Source of the DNA: Allopusillimonas ginsengisoli
Lineage (GTDB): Bacteria; Pseudomonadota; Gammaproteobacteria; Burkholderiales; Burkholderiaceae_B
Length of the DNA stretch: 64,000 nt
NCBI GenBank assembly: GCA_005239165.1
Contig: RAPG01000001.1
Coordinates: 496,001-560,000, forward strand
Direction of reading: 5' to 3'
Below the pieces are notes generated by a model. The model was not told the origin of the DNA. It was given only the letters and a program-made list of their open reading frames with translations, and searched no databases. Position numbers and translations under genes: made by a program. Positions 1 through 11,290 of the stretch are shown here, in pieces. The stretch's first letter is position 1, and each line of letters starts with the position of its first letter.

Positions 1-1
1 T

Positions 2-634
2 GTCGAAATGAACGCCACACCTGATCAGGTCGAGGCCACCTTGCTCAGCATCCCTGAATACGTGGAGATGTTCGCCAAAGCCTTCCCTGGAGAGCAGGAT
101 CCCGTGAACTTTGACAACACGGCCCGCGCCATTGAAGCCTTTGAGACCACGCTGGTCACGCCCAACTCGCGCTTTGACAAGTTTCTGGCCGGCGAAGATG
201 TCATGAACGACATGGAGATCAAAGGCTTGGGGCTTTTCATCAACAAAGGGTGTGTTGCCTGCCACGCCGGCATCAACGTGGGCGGTCAGGGTTACTTCCC
301 GTTTGGTGTGATCCAGAGGCCGGGCGCCGAGATACTGCCTGAAGGCGACAAAGGCCGCTTTACCGTCACCAATACCGCCACCGACGAGTATGTGTTCCGC
401 GCCGGACCGCTACGCAATATTGCGCTGACAGCGCCCTACTTTCATAGTGGTGAGGTGTGGGATCTTGAAGAGGCCGTCGCCATCATGGGATCAAGCCAGC
501 TGGGCCACGAACTGAACGGCGATGAAGTCAAGGCGATTACCGTGTTCTTGCACACACTGACAGGCGAGCAGCCCAAGGTGGAATACCCCACGCTGCCGCC
601 CAGTACCAAAGACACACCGCGTCCTTCTAACTGA
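2..634 (+). CDS. di-haem cytochrome c peroxidase family protein (C-terminal part, 5' truncated by window edge)
   Basis: The reading frame is open from the first bases of the window, so the gene starts upstream; about 210 C-terminal residues are visible. Periplasmic di-haem peroxidases of the CcpA/MauG family reduce hydrogen peroxide with electrons from small c-type cytochromes. The visible part carries one haem-binding CVACH motif (codons near 251), followed by the GQGYFPFG segment. The family-typical APYFHSG segment lies near the expected distal methionine/histidine ligand region, and the C-terminus is proline-rich. The first haem site and signal peptide are outside the window. The internal ATG at 8 is not a credible start because the family needs an N-terminal haem domain. 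Family assignment is firm; the exact subtype is not. Confidence 0.88.
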   Translation, partial: VEMNATPDQVEATLLSIPEYVEMFAKAFPGEQDPVNFDNTARAIEAFETTLVTPNSRFDKFLAGEDVMNDMEIKGLGLFINKGCVACHAGINVGGQGYFPFGVIQRPGAEILPEGDKGRFTVTNTATDEYVFRAGPLRNIALTAPYFHSGEVWDLEEAVAIMGSSQLGHELNGDEVKAITVFLHTLTGEQPKVEYPTLPPSTKDTPRPSN

Positions 635-664
635 GGCATGGGGCAAATCGGGACTGCCTAAAGG

Positions 665-700
665 CAGACCCCGACGGGTGATAAACCCGACGAGGGTCTG
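665..700. terminator. hairpin between convergent genes
   Basis: CAGACCC (665-671) pairs with GGGTCTG (694-700), with a nested GGGT/ACCC pairing inside. It lies between the convergent peroxidase gene and nadE. No clear T-run follows, so the terminator role is an inference. Confidence 0.4.
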
Positions 701-727
701 AGCTGGATTACGGGGCGACTGGAGCAT

Positions 728-1560
728 TCAAATGGGCGTGACCGGCAGCGCGCGTTTGTGAGCGCTGTTTGCGTGGGTACGGACAATAATTTCATACGCC
801 TCGGCATCCACGTCTTTACCCTCGAGAAAATCGTCAATGATGTCGTAGCTGACGCCAAATGCGTCTTCGTCTGGTTTCAGAGGCGAGAGCGACTCAAGAT
901 CGGCAGTTGGCACTTTAAATGCCAGTGGCTGTGGCGCCCCCATGGCCACGGCCATGGCGCGTACGCGGCGCTTGTTAAGGCCCGTCAAAGGCATGACATC
1001 GGCCGCACCATCACCAAATTTGGTGAAAAACCCATTAAAGCCTCGGCGGCGTGGTCAGTACCCACCACAAGGCCTCCATGTGCACCGGCTACCGCATATT
1101 GCGCAATCATACGTTGACGCGCCTTGATGTTGCCGTGCAGAAAGTCTTGCTGTTGGGCATCGCGAAACTGAAGCTGCGCGCTTAACAGCGCGGCGAGCAT
1201 GGCATCGCTGGCGGGGCCAACATCTACGGTCAAGGTTTTGTCGGGCTGAATAAGTTGCAATGACGCCTGCGCGTCGGGTTCGTCTTTTTGTTCTCCATAA
1301 GGCAGGCGCATGGCCACGAAGACGGCATCCCCACCCTGCGCCCGCACACGCTCAACCGCACGCTGCGCAAGACACCCACTGACCAGCGAATCAACGCCGC
1401 CACTTATGCCAAGCACCAATGCGCGAGCGCGGCTTTTTAACAGATAGTCAGCAAGAAACCCGACACGCCGTTCGATTTCGTCGTAGGCATTGAAGATTGC
1501 AGTCACGCCAAGCTCGGCGATGATTTCACGCTGCCGGGCGCGTTGGTCGAAGGTGAGCAC
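728..1560 (-). CDS. nadE: ammonia-dependent NAD+ synthetase, interrupted by a one-base frameshift
   Basis: NadE adenylates nicotinic acid adenine dinucleotide and amidates it to NAD+, the last step of NAD synthesis. The N-terminal part has the ATP-pyrophosphatase P-loop SGGVDS and the family segment [13 protein letters not shown]. After [12 protein letters not shown] the frame is lost. The rest ([35 protein letters not shown]) continues in the next frame from about 1023 to 728. Adding one A to the run at 1024-1028 (one T on the coding strand) restores FFTKFGDG, the expected family sequence, and a 277-residue protein. The start is GTG at 1560, chosen for the AGGA upstream and for homology beginning there; the open frame upstream of it is spurious. 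The gene is usually essential, so a sequencing error is more likely than a pseudogene. Confidence 0.85.
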
Positions 1561-1714
1561 GATGTATCCTAAGGATGAAATAAATGAAAACCGGCCCGAA
1601 GCGCTGCCGCTTCGAGCAACAGGTTTATGATACGACAGAAGTTTCAGCCATATCTCGTACACCGGCAGCGTCTTGCCGCTGACCGGTGTTTTCTTCACAC
1701 TAACATTTCCAATC

Positions 1715-2947
1715 ATGCGCCCACTGTCATCCGGCTTTATTGTCCTTGCCGCCACACTTTCCGCACAGTCTCTTGTTGCCATGAGCCTGCTCACACTGCC
1801 GGTGGTCGCTCCGGCGGTAGCCCAGACACTCGGAGTATCACCCGCCTACGTGGGGCTGTACATTGCCCTGGCGTACGCTGCTGCCATGGTTGCCAGCCTG
1901 ACCGCGGGTGGTGCAGTGCGACGGTTCGGCGCCATACGCGCCAGCCAGGCAGGGCTGGTTCTATGCGCCTTGGGCCTGGTGCTCAGCACTTTGCCGCACG
2001 TAGCAGCCACCGCCGTCGGCGCCATGCTGGTCGGCCTGGGCTATGGGCCGATTACTCCTGCAAGCTCCCACCTGCTGGCTCGCACCACCCCGGCTCATCG
2101 CATGTCATTTGTGTTTTCGATCAAGCAGACGGGCGTGCCGCTTGGCGGCGTATTGGCCGGTGCTATCGTACCCGGCTTGTCCGACTTCGCATCATGGCAA
2201 TGGGCTTTTTTCATTGTCGCGGCAGCCAGCCTGCTCTGTGCCGCAGCACTTCAGCCGTTATGTGCAGAGTTTGACGCCGACAAAAATCCGGCCCAGCGCA
2301 TTTCCATGGGCAGCGGTCTTGCCGCACCACTCAGACTGGTCTTCAGCCGGCGCAGCCTCACCGTTCTGGCTGCCGTATCATTTCTTTTTTCTATTTCCCA
2401 GCTTTCACTGACCACATACATGGTGACCTATCTGCATGAAGACATGGCCATGGGTCTGGTCAGGGCAGGCTTCATGCTGGCCGTAGCCCAGGCTGCAGGC
2501 GTGGCCGGCAGGCTGCTTTGGGGGTATGTATCTGACCGTTATGCAGGCCCCGTCAAGACGCTCGCCCTGCTGGCTCTGCTGATTGTTGTGTGCGCAGCGG
2601 CCCTGCCGTTTGTCAGCGCCGACTCAATCGGGCTGTTGCTGGTGTTGCTGGCTGTATTCGGCAGCTGCGCGATCGGCTGGAATGGCGTGTACCTTGCAGA
2701 AGTAGCACGCCAGGCCCCACCCGGCCAGGCCAGCATTGCTACAGGGGGCACGCTTTCAATGACGTTTCTGGGTGTAGTGGTGGGCCCGCCATTGTTTGGC
2801 CTTATCGCGGGCGCGTCGGGTAGCTACGCCCTGGCTTACGCAGCATTGGTGGTGCCTAGCGGGTTGTGTCTGTGGCTACTGTGGCGCTTTCGCACGGCGT
2901 TTCAGCAGCCCGCCGAATCACTACAGCCTGCCCCTGAAAAACCATAA
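1715..2947 (+). CDS. MFS transporter
   Basis: A 410-residue major facilitator superfamily permease with about 12 hydrophobic segments spread over the whole length and a charged central loop (around residues 185-205, EFDADKNPAQR) dividing the two six-helix halves. The N-terminal half has the loop 2-3 motif region (GGAVRRFGAIRAS) and the second half its equivalent (GYVSDRYAGP). The ATG at 1715 is preferred over 1673 because the first helix begins directly after it. Substrate cannot be read from sequence. It is divergent from nadE and convergent with ilvD. Similar Alcaligenaceae carriers are annotated as cyanate/metabolite MFS proteins, but that is not evidence for this one. Confidence 0.85.
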   Translation: MRPLSSGFIVLAATLSAQSLVAMSLLTLPVVAPAVAQTLGVSPAYVGLYIALAYAAAMVASLTAGGAVRRFGAIRASQAGLVLCALGLVLSTLPHVAATAVGAMLVGLGYGPITPASSHLLARTTPAHRMSFVFSIKQTGVPLGGVLAGAIVPGLSDFASWQWAFFIVAAASLLCAAALQPLCAEFDADKNPAQRISMGSGLAAPLRLVFSRRSLTVLAAVSFLFSISQLSLTTYMVTYLHEDMAMGLVRAGFMLAVAQAAGVAGRLLWGYVSDRYAGPVKTLALLALLIVVCAAALPFVSADSIGLLLVLLAVFGSCAIGWNGVYLAEVARQAPPGQASIATGGTLSMTFLGVVVGPPLFGLIAGASGSYALAYAALVVPSGLCLWLLWRFRTAFQQPAESLQPAPEKP

Positions 2948-2963
2948 AACTGGTGCTCAAAAA

Positions 2964-2996
2964 ATAAACCCCACTGTAAAAAACAGGGGGGTTTAT
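2964..2996. terminator. bidirectional terminator between MFS gene and ilvD
   Basis: ATAAACCCC-A-CTGT pairs with ACAG-G-GGGGTTTAT around an A-rich loop, leaving one mismatch. It lies between two convergent genes and its stem ends in AT-rich sequence on both sides. Confidence 0.6.
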
Positions 2997-3007
2997 CAGC
3001 AGTCTGC

Positions 3008-3027
3008 GATGCCCCTAAAGGGGCATC
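3008..3027. terminator. perfect 8-bp hairpin downstream of ilvD
   Basis: GATGCCCC, loop TAAA, GGGGCATC: a perfect palindromic stem 25 bases beyond the ilvD stop. It probably acts with the preceding hairpin as a transcription stop for the minus-strand gene. Confidence 0.5.
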
Positions 3028-3051
3028 TGAGTACTAAGCCTGAGTACTTAC

Positions 3052-4737
<1,686 letters not shown>

Positions 4738-4889
4738 GGTTTTCCTTTGTTAGTGGGTGGGGCCGCGTACCAATGCAGACACCGCTACCTTGCAGTTTAC
4801 CTCTTGACACGCGCCTGCGACAGGGTCTGCTCGTAACTTGACTAACGTCAACGTGACCGGCAAACCAACATGCGACAATTCGTAATAAA

Positions 4890-4904
4890 TGCGAACCATT
4901 ATCA
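4890..4904. promoter_or_regulatory. Fur-box-like operator upstream of TonB receptor
   Basis: TGCGAACCATTATCA matches 11-12 of 14 informative positions of the 7-1-7 Fur consensus, with a perfect ATTATCA half-site. It lies 54 bases before the receptor start, where iron-replete repression would act. It is inferred from sequence only. Confidence 0.6.
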
Positions 4905-4957
4905 ATATTAGTCACGTCATTTCATTCTCTAACACTCACTCTTCAATATCCTAGCCC

Positions 4958-7027
4958 ATGCCCTCTTCGTTCTCCCCCAGCCGATTTGTCGTCGGTACAG
5001 CGCTGTGCTGCCTCTCGCTGCCTGCCGTATGTGCTGACCCCGTCGCGACACTGCCTTCGGTTACAGTGACCGGCGAAGCCTCCACACCGCTGCAACCCAG
5101 CATCCATCAAGAACAACTGCGTCTGGACCGCGTGCCTGGAGGCACCAACCTGATCACGCCTCAAGATGAGGTGCGTATGTCCACGCTACGCGATGCCACT
5201 GATTTTCAGCCAGGCATTGTCGTGCAGGAATTCTTTGGCGGCATAGACCAGCCCCGGCTCAACATCCGGGGTTCTGGCATACAGAGCAACCCGGTCAACC
5301 GGGGCGTACTGCTGTTGCAAGATGGGCTGCCCATTAATGAAGCTGATGGCTCTTTTGTGATCGGCCTGCTTGAACCACGTAACGCCAGCCTGATCAGCGT
5401 GAGGCGGGGTGCCAATGCGCTCTCGGCGGGCGCTACGACATTGGGTGGCGAAATGGACTTCCAGTCATTGATTGGCACTCAGGGTGACATGTTCAGCATA
5501 GAGGGTGGCAGCTTCGGACGACTGGGGCTGTATGCCGGAAAGGGCTTCACAGGCGAGCAGTTTGATGGTCGTGTCAGCCTCAGCCATGATAAAGCTGAGG
5601 GCTATCGTCACCACTCCGACGGAGAGCGTACCAATCTGTCGGCAAACTTTGGCGTGCGCGGCGATAACTTCGAAAATCGTACCTATCTTTCATATACAGA
5701 TCTCAAGTTTGACATCCCCACCGTCATACCTCGCGACCGTGCCTATAGCGACCCCAAAAGCGTCATGGGCGACTACCCCGGCGACGCGCCAAATGTGTAC
5801 AACAGTGACCCCAACCGCAAGACCCGGCAACTCCGCCTGGCCAACCGCAGTTATATAGGCAATGAGGATCTAAACCAGACTTTTGGTGTTTACTGGCAGA
5901 CCGTAGACGATACTTTTACCGACCCCACCACTTCTACCGACACCACTGGTCATACCTGGGGTGCACAGTGGCAGCTGGCCGGCAAGCTGCAGTCGCTGGA
6001 TTATCGCTTAGCGCTAGACTGGGCGCGCAGCGACATGGATCGTGAGGTTACCCCCCAGAACCCGGTAACGGGCAAACGCATGCCACGCATCGCCAACTTC
6101 GACCTCCAGGCCGAAAACCGCAGCGCCTTGCTGGGTCTTGAGTATCACCTTACGCCCCAGCTTAGCCTGGTCGGCGACCTTAAATACACGCAGGCAATAC
6201 GCGATGCCAACAATCGGGACAATGGCATTGGGCGCGACCAGAAGTGGTCGTATGCAAGCCCTAAGGCAGGCATTGTCTGGAAGCCCGCTGACACCATGCG
6301 CTGGTACGCAAACGTGAGCCGAAGCAACGAAGCACCCACGTATTGGGAGCTGCTGTCTGGTGCGTCAGTCAACGAACTCGACTTGCAACGTGCCACCACC
6401 TACGAAATCGGCGGCGACGGGCGTATGTTTACCGGCACAGCGTATCCGGTCAATTGGGCCATCAGCATTTATCACAGCAATGTCGATGACGAGCTCATGG
6501 AAGTTGCAGACCCCTCCGACCCTACTGGCTCAAAGTCCATTGTCTACAACTACAGCGACCGCACTCGCCACCAAGGGATTGAAGCCGGCCTGAATGGCAG
6601 CCTGCCATCCCCTGGCATCGGAAAATTCGATTACCGGCTTGCTTACACGTTCAGCGATTTCCGTTTCCGGGGCGGCGAGTTTGACGGCAACCGAATCGCT
6701 GGCGTACCCCGCCATGTACTCAGCGCCGAGATTCTTTACCGCGTGGGGGGGTGGCAGATTGGCCCCAATGTGCACTGGATGCCCTCTGACACTTACACAG
6801 ACCATGTAAATACCCAAGGCCTGGAGCAAAAATCATACGCACTTCTGGGGTTCAAAGTCGCGTATCAGCACAACAAAAACTGGACGGCATGGGTACAGGC
6901 AGACAACCTTACCGACAAAACCTATGTCAGCAGCTATCGCATAGGGCGGCAGAACAGGCTGGCTCAGCCAAGGTTCTTACCGGGCAATGGCCGCAGCGTC
7001 AGCGCGGGGCTTAAGTACCAGTTCTGA
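4958..7027 (+). CDS. TonB-dependent outer-membrane receptor (iron/siderophore type)
   Basis: A 689-residue receptor that would import a metal chelate across the outer membrane with energy from TonB-ExbBD. A signal peptide (residues 1-26, ending VCA) precedes a TonB-box-like segment PSVTVTG. A plug domain follows, with the family motifs RLNIRGSGIQ and LLLQDGLPINEADG, and then a 22-strand barrel ending in the typical aromatic terminus KYQF. There is no N-terminal STN signalling domain, unlike the receptor at 18347. Upstream sits a Fur-box-like site, so iron repression is likely. Ligand unknown; the plug resembles FecA/hydroxamate-type receptors only in a general way. It is transcribed alone, divergent from ilvD. 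Confidence 0.9.
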   Translation: MPSSFSPSRFVVGTALCCLSLPAVCADPVATLPSVTVTGEASTPLQPSIHQEQLRLDRVPGGTNLITPQDEVRMSTLRDATDFQPGIVVQEFFGGIDQPRLNIRGSGIQSNPVNRGVLLLQDGLPINEADGSFVIGLLEPRNASLISVRRGANALSAGATTLGGEMDFQSLIGTQGDMFSIEGGSFGRLGLYAGKGFTGEQFDGRVSLSHDKAEGYRHHSDGERTNLSANFGVRGDNFENRTYLSYTDLKFDIPTVIPRDRAYSDPKSVMGDYPGDAPNVYNSDPNRKTRQLRLANRSYIGNEDLNQTFGVYWQTVDDTFTDPTTSTDTTGHTWGAQWQLAGKLQSLDYRLALDWARSDMDREVTPQNPVTGKRMPRIANFDLQAENRSALLGLEYHLTPQLSLVGDLKYTQAIRDANNRDNGIGRDQKWSYASPKAGIVWKPADTMRWYANVSRSNEAPTYWELLSGASVNELDLQRATTYEIGGDGRMFTGTAYPVNWAISIYHSNVDDELMEVADPSDPTGSKSIVYNYSDRTRHQGIEAGLNGSLPSPGIGKFDYRLAYTFSDFRFRGGEFDGNRIAGVPRHVLSAEILYRVGGWQIGPNVHWMPSDTYTDHVNTQGLEQKSYALLGFKVAYQHNKNWTAWVQADNLTDKTYVSSYRIGRQNRLAQPRFLPGNGRSVSAGLKYQF

Positions 7028-7177
7028 TTTCACATGGTTTAAGGCCGGCCCGAATCCCTGGACTCGGCGCCGGCATCGCATGGCCTGCGCGCTTACGCCC
7101 CTTCTTCTGTGAACAGCTAGTTTAATTACGCACCTACGGTGATAATGAGGCCTGTGAACTGTCACACGGAGGCTCAA

Positions 7178-7927
7178 ATGGCGCCAGCAAACAACACCGT
7201 CCTGATCACAGGGGGCAGCCGCGGCATTGGCGCGGCAACCGCCGTCATCGCCGCCCGCGAAGGCTTTGATGTAGCCGTCAATTACCTCACCAACGCTGCC
7301 GCTGCGCAGCAGATCGTGCAGGCCGTCGAGCGCAGAGGCCGCAAAGCGGTGGCCATACAGGGCAACATGGGTAATCCTGCAGATATCCCTCGCATTATTA
7401 ATCAGGCCGAAGAGTCACTTGGCCCACTTAGCGCACTCGTCAACAATGCCGGCATCACCGGCCCCATCGGCCAATTTTCTTCTGCCACTGACGAAATGAT
7501 TGCACAGGTCTTCCAGGTTAACGTGCTGGGGCTGATGCAGTGCTGCAGGCTCGCCATTGAAAGCTTCATAAAACACAATATCGACGGCGTTATTGTCAAC
7601 ATTTCATCGGCCGCAGCCCGCACTGGCAGCCCGGGCGAATATGTTCACTATGCAGCCAGCAAGGCGGCCGTCGAGACATTTACCATAGGTCTGGCACGCG
7701 AGGTTGCCGTCGAAAATATCCGCGTTTGTGCGGTCTCGCCCGGCTCAACGCTTACTGATATCCATGCCACTGCCGGCGAACCTGGCCGCCCTCAGCGGGT
7801 AGCACCACGCATCCCCATGGGGAGGTTGGCGCAGCCCGAAGAAATCGGCGAAGCCATTGTCTGGCTGCTTACCCCGCAAGCGTCCTATATGACAGGCACA
7901 GTGCTCAACTGCGCCGGCGGCACATAG
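7178..7927 (+). CDS. SDR family oxidoreductase
   Basis: A 249-residue classical short-chain dehydrogenase/reductase. It has the NAD(P)-binding glycine motif TGGSRGIG near residue 12, the NNAG structural motif near 88 and the catalytic Ser with YxxxK (YAASK, near 160). The start at 7178 is chosen because CGGAGG lies 6 bases upstream; the longer frame from 7139 has no support. The C-terminal GTVLNCAGGT-like end is typical of the FabG-like subgroup that ends soon after the nucleotide-binding fold. Substrate unknown; such single genes are often annotated as glucose-1-dehydrogenase or 3-oxoacyl reductase without evidence. Confidence 0.88.
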   Translation: MAPANNTVLITGGSRGIGAATAVIAAREGFDVAVNYLTNAAAAQQIVQAVERRGRKAVAIQGNMGNPADIPRIINQAEESLGPLSALVNNAGITGPIGQFSSATDEMIAQVFQVNVLGLMQCCRLAIESFIKHNIDGVIVNISSAAARTGSPGEYVHYAASKAAVETFTIGLAREVAVENIRVCAVSPGSTLTDIHATAGEPGRPQRVAPRIPMGRLAQPEEIGEAIVWLLTPQASYMTGTVLNCAGGT

Positions 7928-8033
7928 CGGCCAGAGCCGCCACGCGGTTTGGCAGCGCTACGACACGCCGCGTGCGTTGCTGCCCACTAGCCATAGTGCG
8001 ACCAGACCTGAAAAGGCAATTTTGGGGGGCAAA

Positions 8034-8056
8034 GCGTTGCTGGAATAAAGCAACGC
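8034..8056. other. 8-bp hairpin in the ppc upstream region
   Basis: GCGTTGCT, 7-base loop, AGCAACGC: a perfect inverted repeat 72 bases before the ppc start and 107 bases after the SDR stop. It could be a terminator of the SDR gene (no T-run) or a regulatory site for ppc. Its role is unknown. Confidence 0.4.
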
Positions 8057-8127
8057 GTAAGACTTCCGAGAATAAACCATCGTATAGTTAGTGTTTGCCC
8101 ATATTCCGCAACCCTGCAGGAGACTAC

Positions 8128-10979
8128 GTGAACCAGCCGGCACCTTCCAACACTGAACACAGCGCATTACGCAACGACATACGCCAGCTAGGACGCACAC
8201 TTGGAGCTGTCATCAACGCCTGCGAAGGAAAGGCCGTTTACGATGTCATCGAAAAGCTGCGACGCGCCGCCGTAAAATTCCGGCGCGAAGGCGACGTAAA
8301 AGAAGGCAAGGTGCTTGAGCGCCAGATCAGCCGGCTTGGCGATGATGAGGCCAACTCTGTTGCGCGCGCCTTCAGTTATTTTCTGCATCTTTCCAATATC
8401 GCCGAAGATCGGGATCAAAACCGCAGACAGCGCCAGCATGAGCTTGCCGATCAGGAGCCCATGCGAGGCAGTCTTCAGCATGCACTGGGTCTGCTGCAAG
8501 CCGAAGGCATAACACCACGCAAGGTGTTGCGTTATCTTGAGCAAGCCTGCATCGTGCCAGTGCTTACGGCACACCCTACCGAAGTGCAACGCAAAAGCAC
8601 GCTTGACCTGCATCGCAGCATTGCCCACCTGGTTGAGCACAGCGGGAGCACGCTCACACCCTCTGAGCGCAAACAGCTTGAACAGCAGCTCACCGGTCTG
8701 ATCGTCACTCTGTGGCAGACACGCATGCTGCGCCGCGAGAAGCTGACCGTACTTGATGAAATCGACAATGCGCTCAGCTATTACAACAGCACATTCCTCA
8801 CCGCCATACCACGCCTTTATCACGATCTTGCAGAGCAGCTCAGGCCAGTACGCGGCACCGTCTTCGACACTAAAACCCGGCCACTGCCCGCATTTCTGCG
8901 CATGGGCAGCTGGATAGGGGGTGACCGTGATGGCAACCCCAGCGTCGACGCCACTACACTCGAGCAGGCGCTGCTGCGCCAGTCTCGTCTGGTGTTGCGG
9001 CACTACCTCGAAGAGATCAAGGCACTGGGCACAGAGCTGTCCATGTCCCGGTCGCTGGGCACGACCAGCCCCGAACTGCTCGCCTTGTCGCTGGCAAGCC
9101 AGGACGCCTCAGCCCACCGTATTGACGAGCCGTACCGCAGAGCGGCCATTCACATATATGCGCGCATGGCCGCGACCGCACTCAAACTGACCGGGCAGAA
9201 TCTGGCGGTGCGCCCCACCTACCCGGCACCCGCCTACCAGACTCCCGAAGACTTCCAGCGTGACCTGCAAGTGGTGGCCGACTCGCTCGACCTGCACCAG
9301 GGCAGCCCCATCGGACAGCTTCGGCTTGCAGGCCTGCTGCAGGTGGTAAGCATCTTTGGTTTCCATTTGGCCACCGTAGACCTGCGCCAGAGTTCTGACG
9401 TCCACGAGCGTGTGCTGACCGAACTGTTTTCTGCCGCAGGCGCCACACTAAACGGCCAGGCCGTCGATTATCAAGCCCTGAGCGAAGAAGATCGCATCGC
9501 CTTGCTGCGCCAGGAAATTCACGAAGTTCGACCCCTGGTATCTCCGTGGATCAACTACTCAGACGAAACCGAAAAAGAACTGTCCATCTTGCGCATGGCC
9601 GCGGCTTGCCGCGAAAAATTCGGCGAGGCTGCCATTCAGCAAAGCGTTGTATCCCACACCGAAACTCTGAGTGATCTGCTTGAAGTGCTGGTGCTGCAAC
9701 AGGAAACCGGGCTTATTTCTCCTGCCGGAGACGATGCGACCAGCGCGGGGCTAATGGTTGTACCGCTGTTCGAAACCATCCCTGACCTCGAGCGCGGCCC
9801 CGAAATCATGGCCAAGTGGCTCGACATGCCCGAAGTGTCGGGGCGCGTACGCCATGCGCAGCAAGGCATACAAGAGGTCATGCTGGGGTATTCTGACAGC
9901 AACAAAGACGGCGGCTACCTCACCTCCAATTGGGCGCTGTATTGCGCCGAGCGACAAATGGTTGAGGTTTTCCGCAAGCGCAAAGTACGTCTGCGCCTGT
10001 TCCACGGCCGGGCGGATCCGTGGCCCGCGGCGGCGGCCCCAGCTTTGACGCCATTCTGGCTCAGCCACCGGGCACCGTTAACGGCCAGATACGGCTCACC
10101 GAACAGGGCGAAATTATTCAAGGCAAGTACAAAAATGCCGAGGTGGGACGATGGCACCTGGAAAACATTGTGGCAGCCACACTTGAGGCCAGTCTTGCGC
10201 CGGCAACATCACTGTCCAAGGCCGAAGATGAGAACATGGCGCAGTTTGGCGCCGCGCTAAATTTCATGTCTGAAATCGCGCAACATAGCTATCGCGACCT
10301 GGTTTACGAAACACCCGGCTTTAACGACTACTTTTTTTCCTCGACGCCCATTCTGGAAATTGCCGGCCTGAACATTGGCTCTCGCCCTGCGTCGCGCAAA
10401 GCCAACCTGAAGATCGAAGATCTGCGCGCCATACCCTGGGGGTTCTCCTGGGCGCAGTGCCGTCTGATGCTCACGGGCTGGTATGGCATGGGCTCTGCCC
10501 TGCACCGTTATGTGGAGCAAGGCTGCGAAGGTGCACCGCCCACCCGCGCCAAGCGTCTGGCCCAGCTACGCACTATGAATGAGGTGTGGCCATTCTTTCG
10601 AACCCTTATGTCTAACATGGAACAAGTGCTGGCCAAGACTGACCTGGGCATTGCCAAACGCTACGCCAGTCTCGTACCGGACCGCAAGCTGCGCAACTCG
10701 GTCTTCAACCGCATACAGGCAGAATTTGAGCTTACGCTCGATCTGTTCAGGCAGGTGTGCCAGCACGACCTGCTGGCCAACGACCAGCAACTGCGTGCCG
10801 CCCTGGGTGAACGTTTTGCGTATATTGATCCGCTCAATCACTTGCAGGTTGAACTGCTGCGCAGGCACCGGCTCAATCAGGAAAAGCCCGGCAATAATGA
10901 CGAGGAAGAAAGCCGAAGCCAGCGCGCCATACACATGACTATTAACGGTGTGGCGGCAGGCCTGAGAAACTCTGGCTAA
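8128..10979 (+). CDS. ppc: phosphoenolpyruvate carboxylase, interrupted by a one-base frameshift
   Basis: Ppc carboxylates phosphoenolpyruvate to oxaloacetate, replenishing the TCA cycle. Corrected length is about 950 residues, typical of the family. The N-terminal part shows the catalytic histidine motif [20 protein letters not shown] and [12 protein letters not shown]. The frame breaks inside the conserved catalytic loop at 10010-10012. Adding one G to that GGG run gives [16 protein letters not shown], exactly the expected loop, and the second frame then continues through [14 protein letters not shown] to the family-typical C-terminus [13 protein letters not shown]. The start GTG at 8128 has GGAGA 5 bases upstream and begins where homology does. 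As the single-base loss sits in a homopolymer, sequencing error is the favoured explanation. Confidence 0.88.
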
Positions 10980-11088
10980 ATGAGCGGCCGGCTATGAGAC
11001 GCGGGGGAGGCCATCGTGTGACGGCAGGCCACGCAGCTCAGGAGACACAGTCATAGTGGCCCGCCAAGGCACCCACGTCCATACGGAC

Positions 11089-11127
11089 AAAAGCGCGGCG
11101 ATACCCATAGGGCATCGCCGCGCTTTT
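11089..11127. terminator. strong bidirectional terminator between ppc and the symporter operon
   Basis: AAAAGCGCGGCGAT (11089-11102) pairs with ATCGCCGCGCTTTT (11114-11127), with an inner CCC/GGG pairing. The stem is A-rich on its left and T-rich on its right, so it works in both directions between two convergent transcription units. Confidence 0.85.
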
Positions 11128-11147
11128 ATCTGTAGCTTTGCGGGTAA

Positions 11148-11279
11148 CTAAACCATTTCACCGCCACTTTTGCGCGCCTTGCGCATATCGCGGATTAGCG
11201 AAATGACAAGCAGCGCGAGAACACCGGCCGAAAGTACCGGCCAGACCAAAATATACAGCGTTAGCATGTTGGCTGACAC
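11148..11279 (-). CDS. small single-helix membrane protein, putative transporter small subunit
   Basis: A 43-residue protein encoded directly after the sodium/solute symporter gene (11 bases between stop and start). I chose GTG 11279 because AGGAG lies 7 bases before it; the next in-frame start, ATG 11267, lacks a ribosome site. It has one hydrophobic helix of about 20 residues (LYILVWPVLSAGVLALLVIS) followed by a positively charged cytoplasmic tail (IRDMRKARKSGGE). Short proteins of this layout beside SSS-family symporters are known as putative transporter small subunits; their role is not established. A function as an accessory or stabilising subunit is inference from adjacency. Confidence 0.72.
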   Translation of the reverse strand: MSANMLTLYILVWPVLSAGVLALLVISLIRDMRKARKSGGEMV

Positions 11280-11290
11280 AGCATGACTCC

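Noticed and set aside
8188..9003. 271-residue open frame antisense to ppc
   Set aside because: Long antisense frames are common in GC-rich genes; no family similarity and no ribosome site.
10006..10020. Programmed ribosomal frameshift in ppc
   Set aside because: No slippery heptamer or downstream structure was seen and ppc is not known to use one; three other genes show the same kind of loss.
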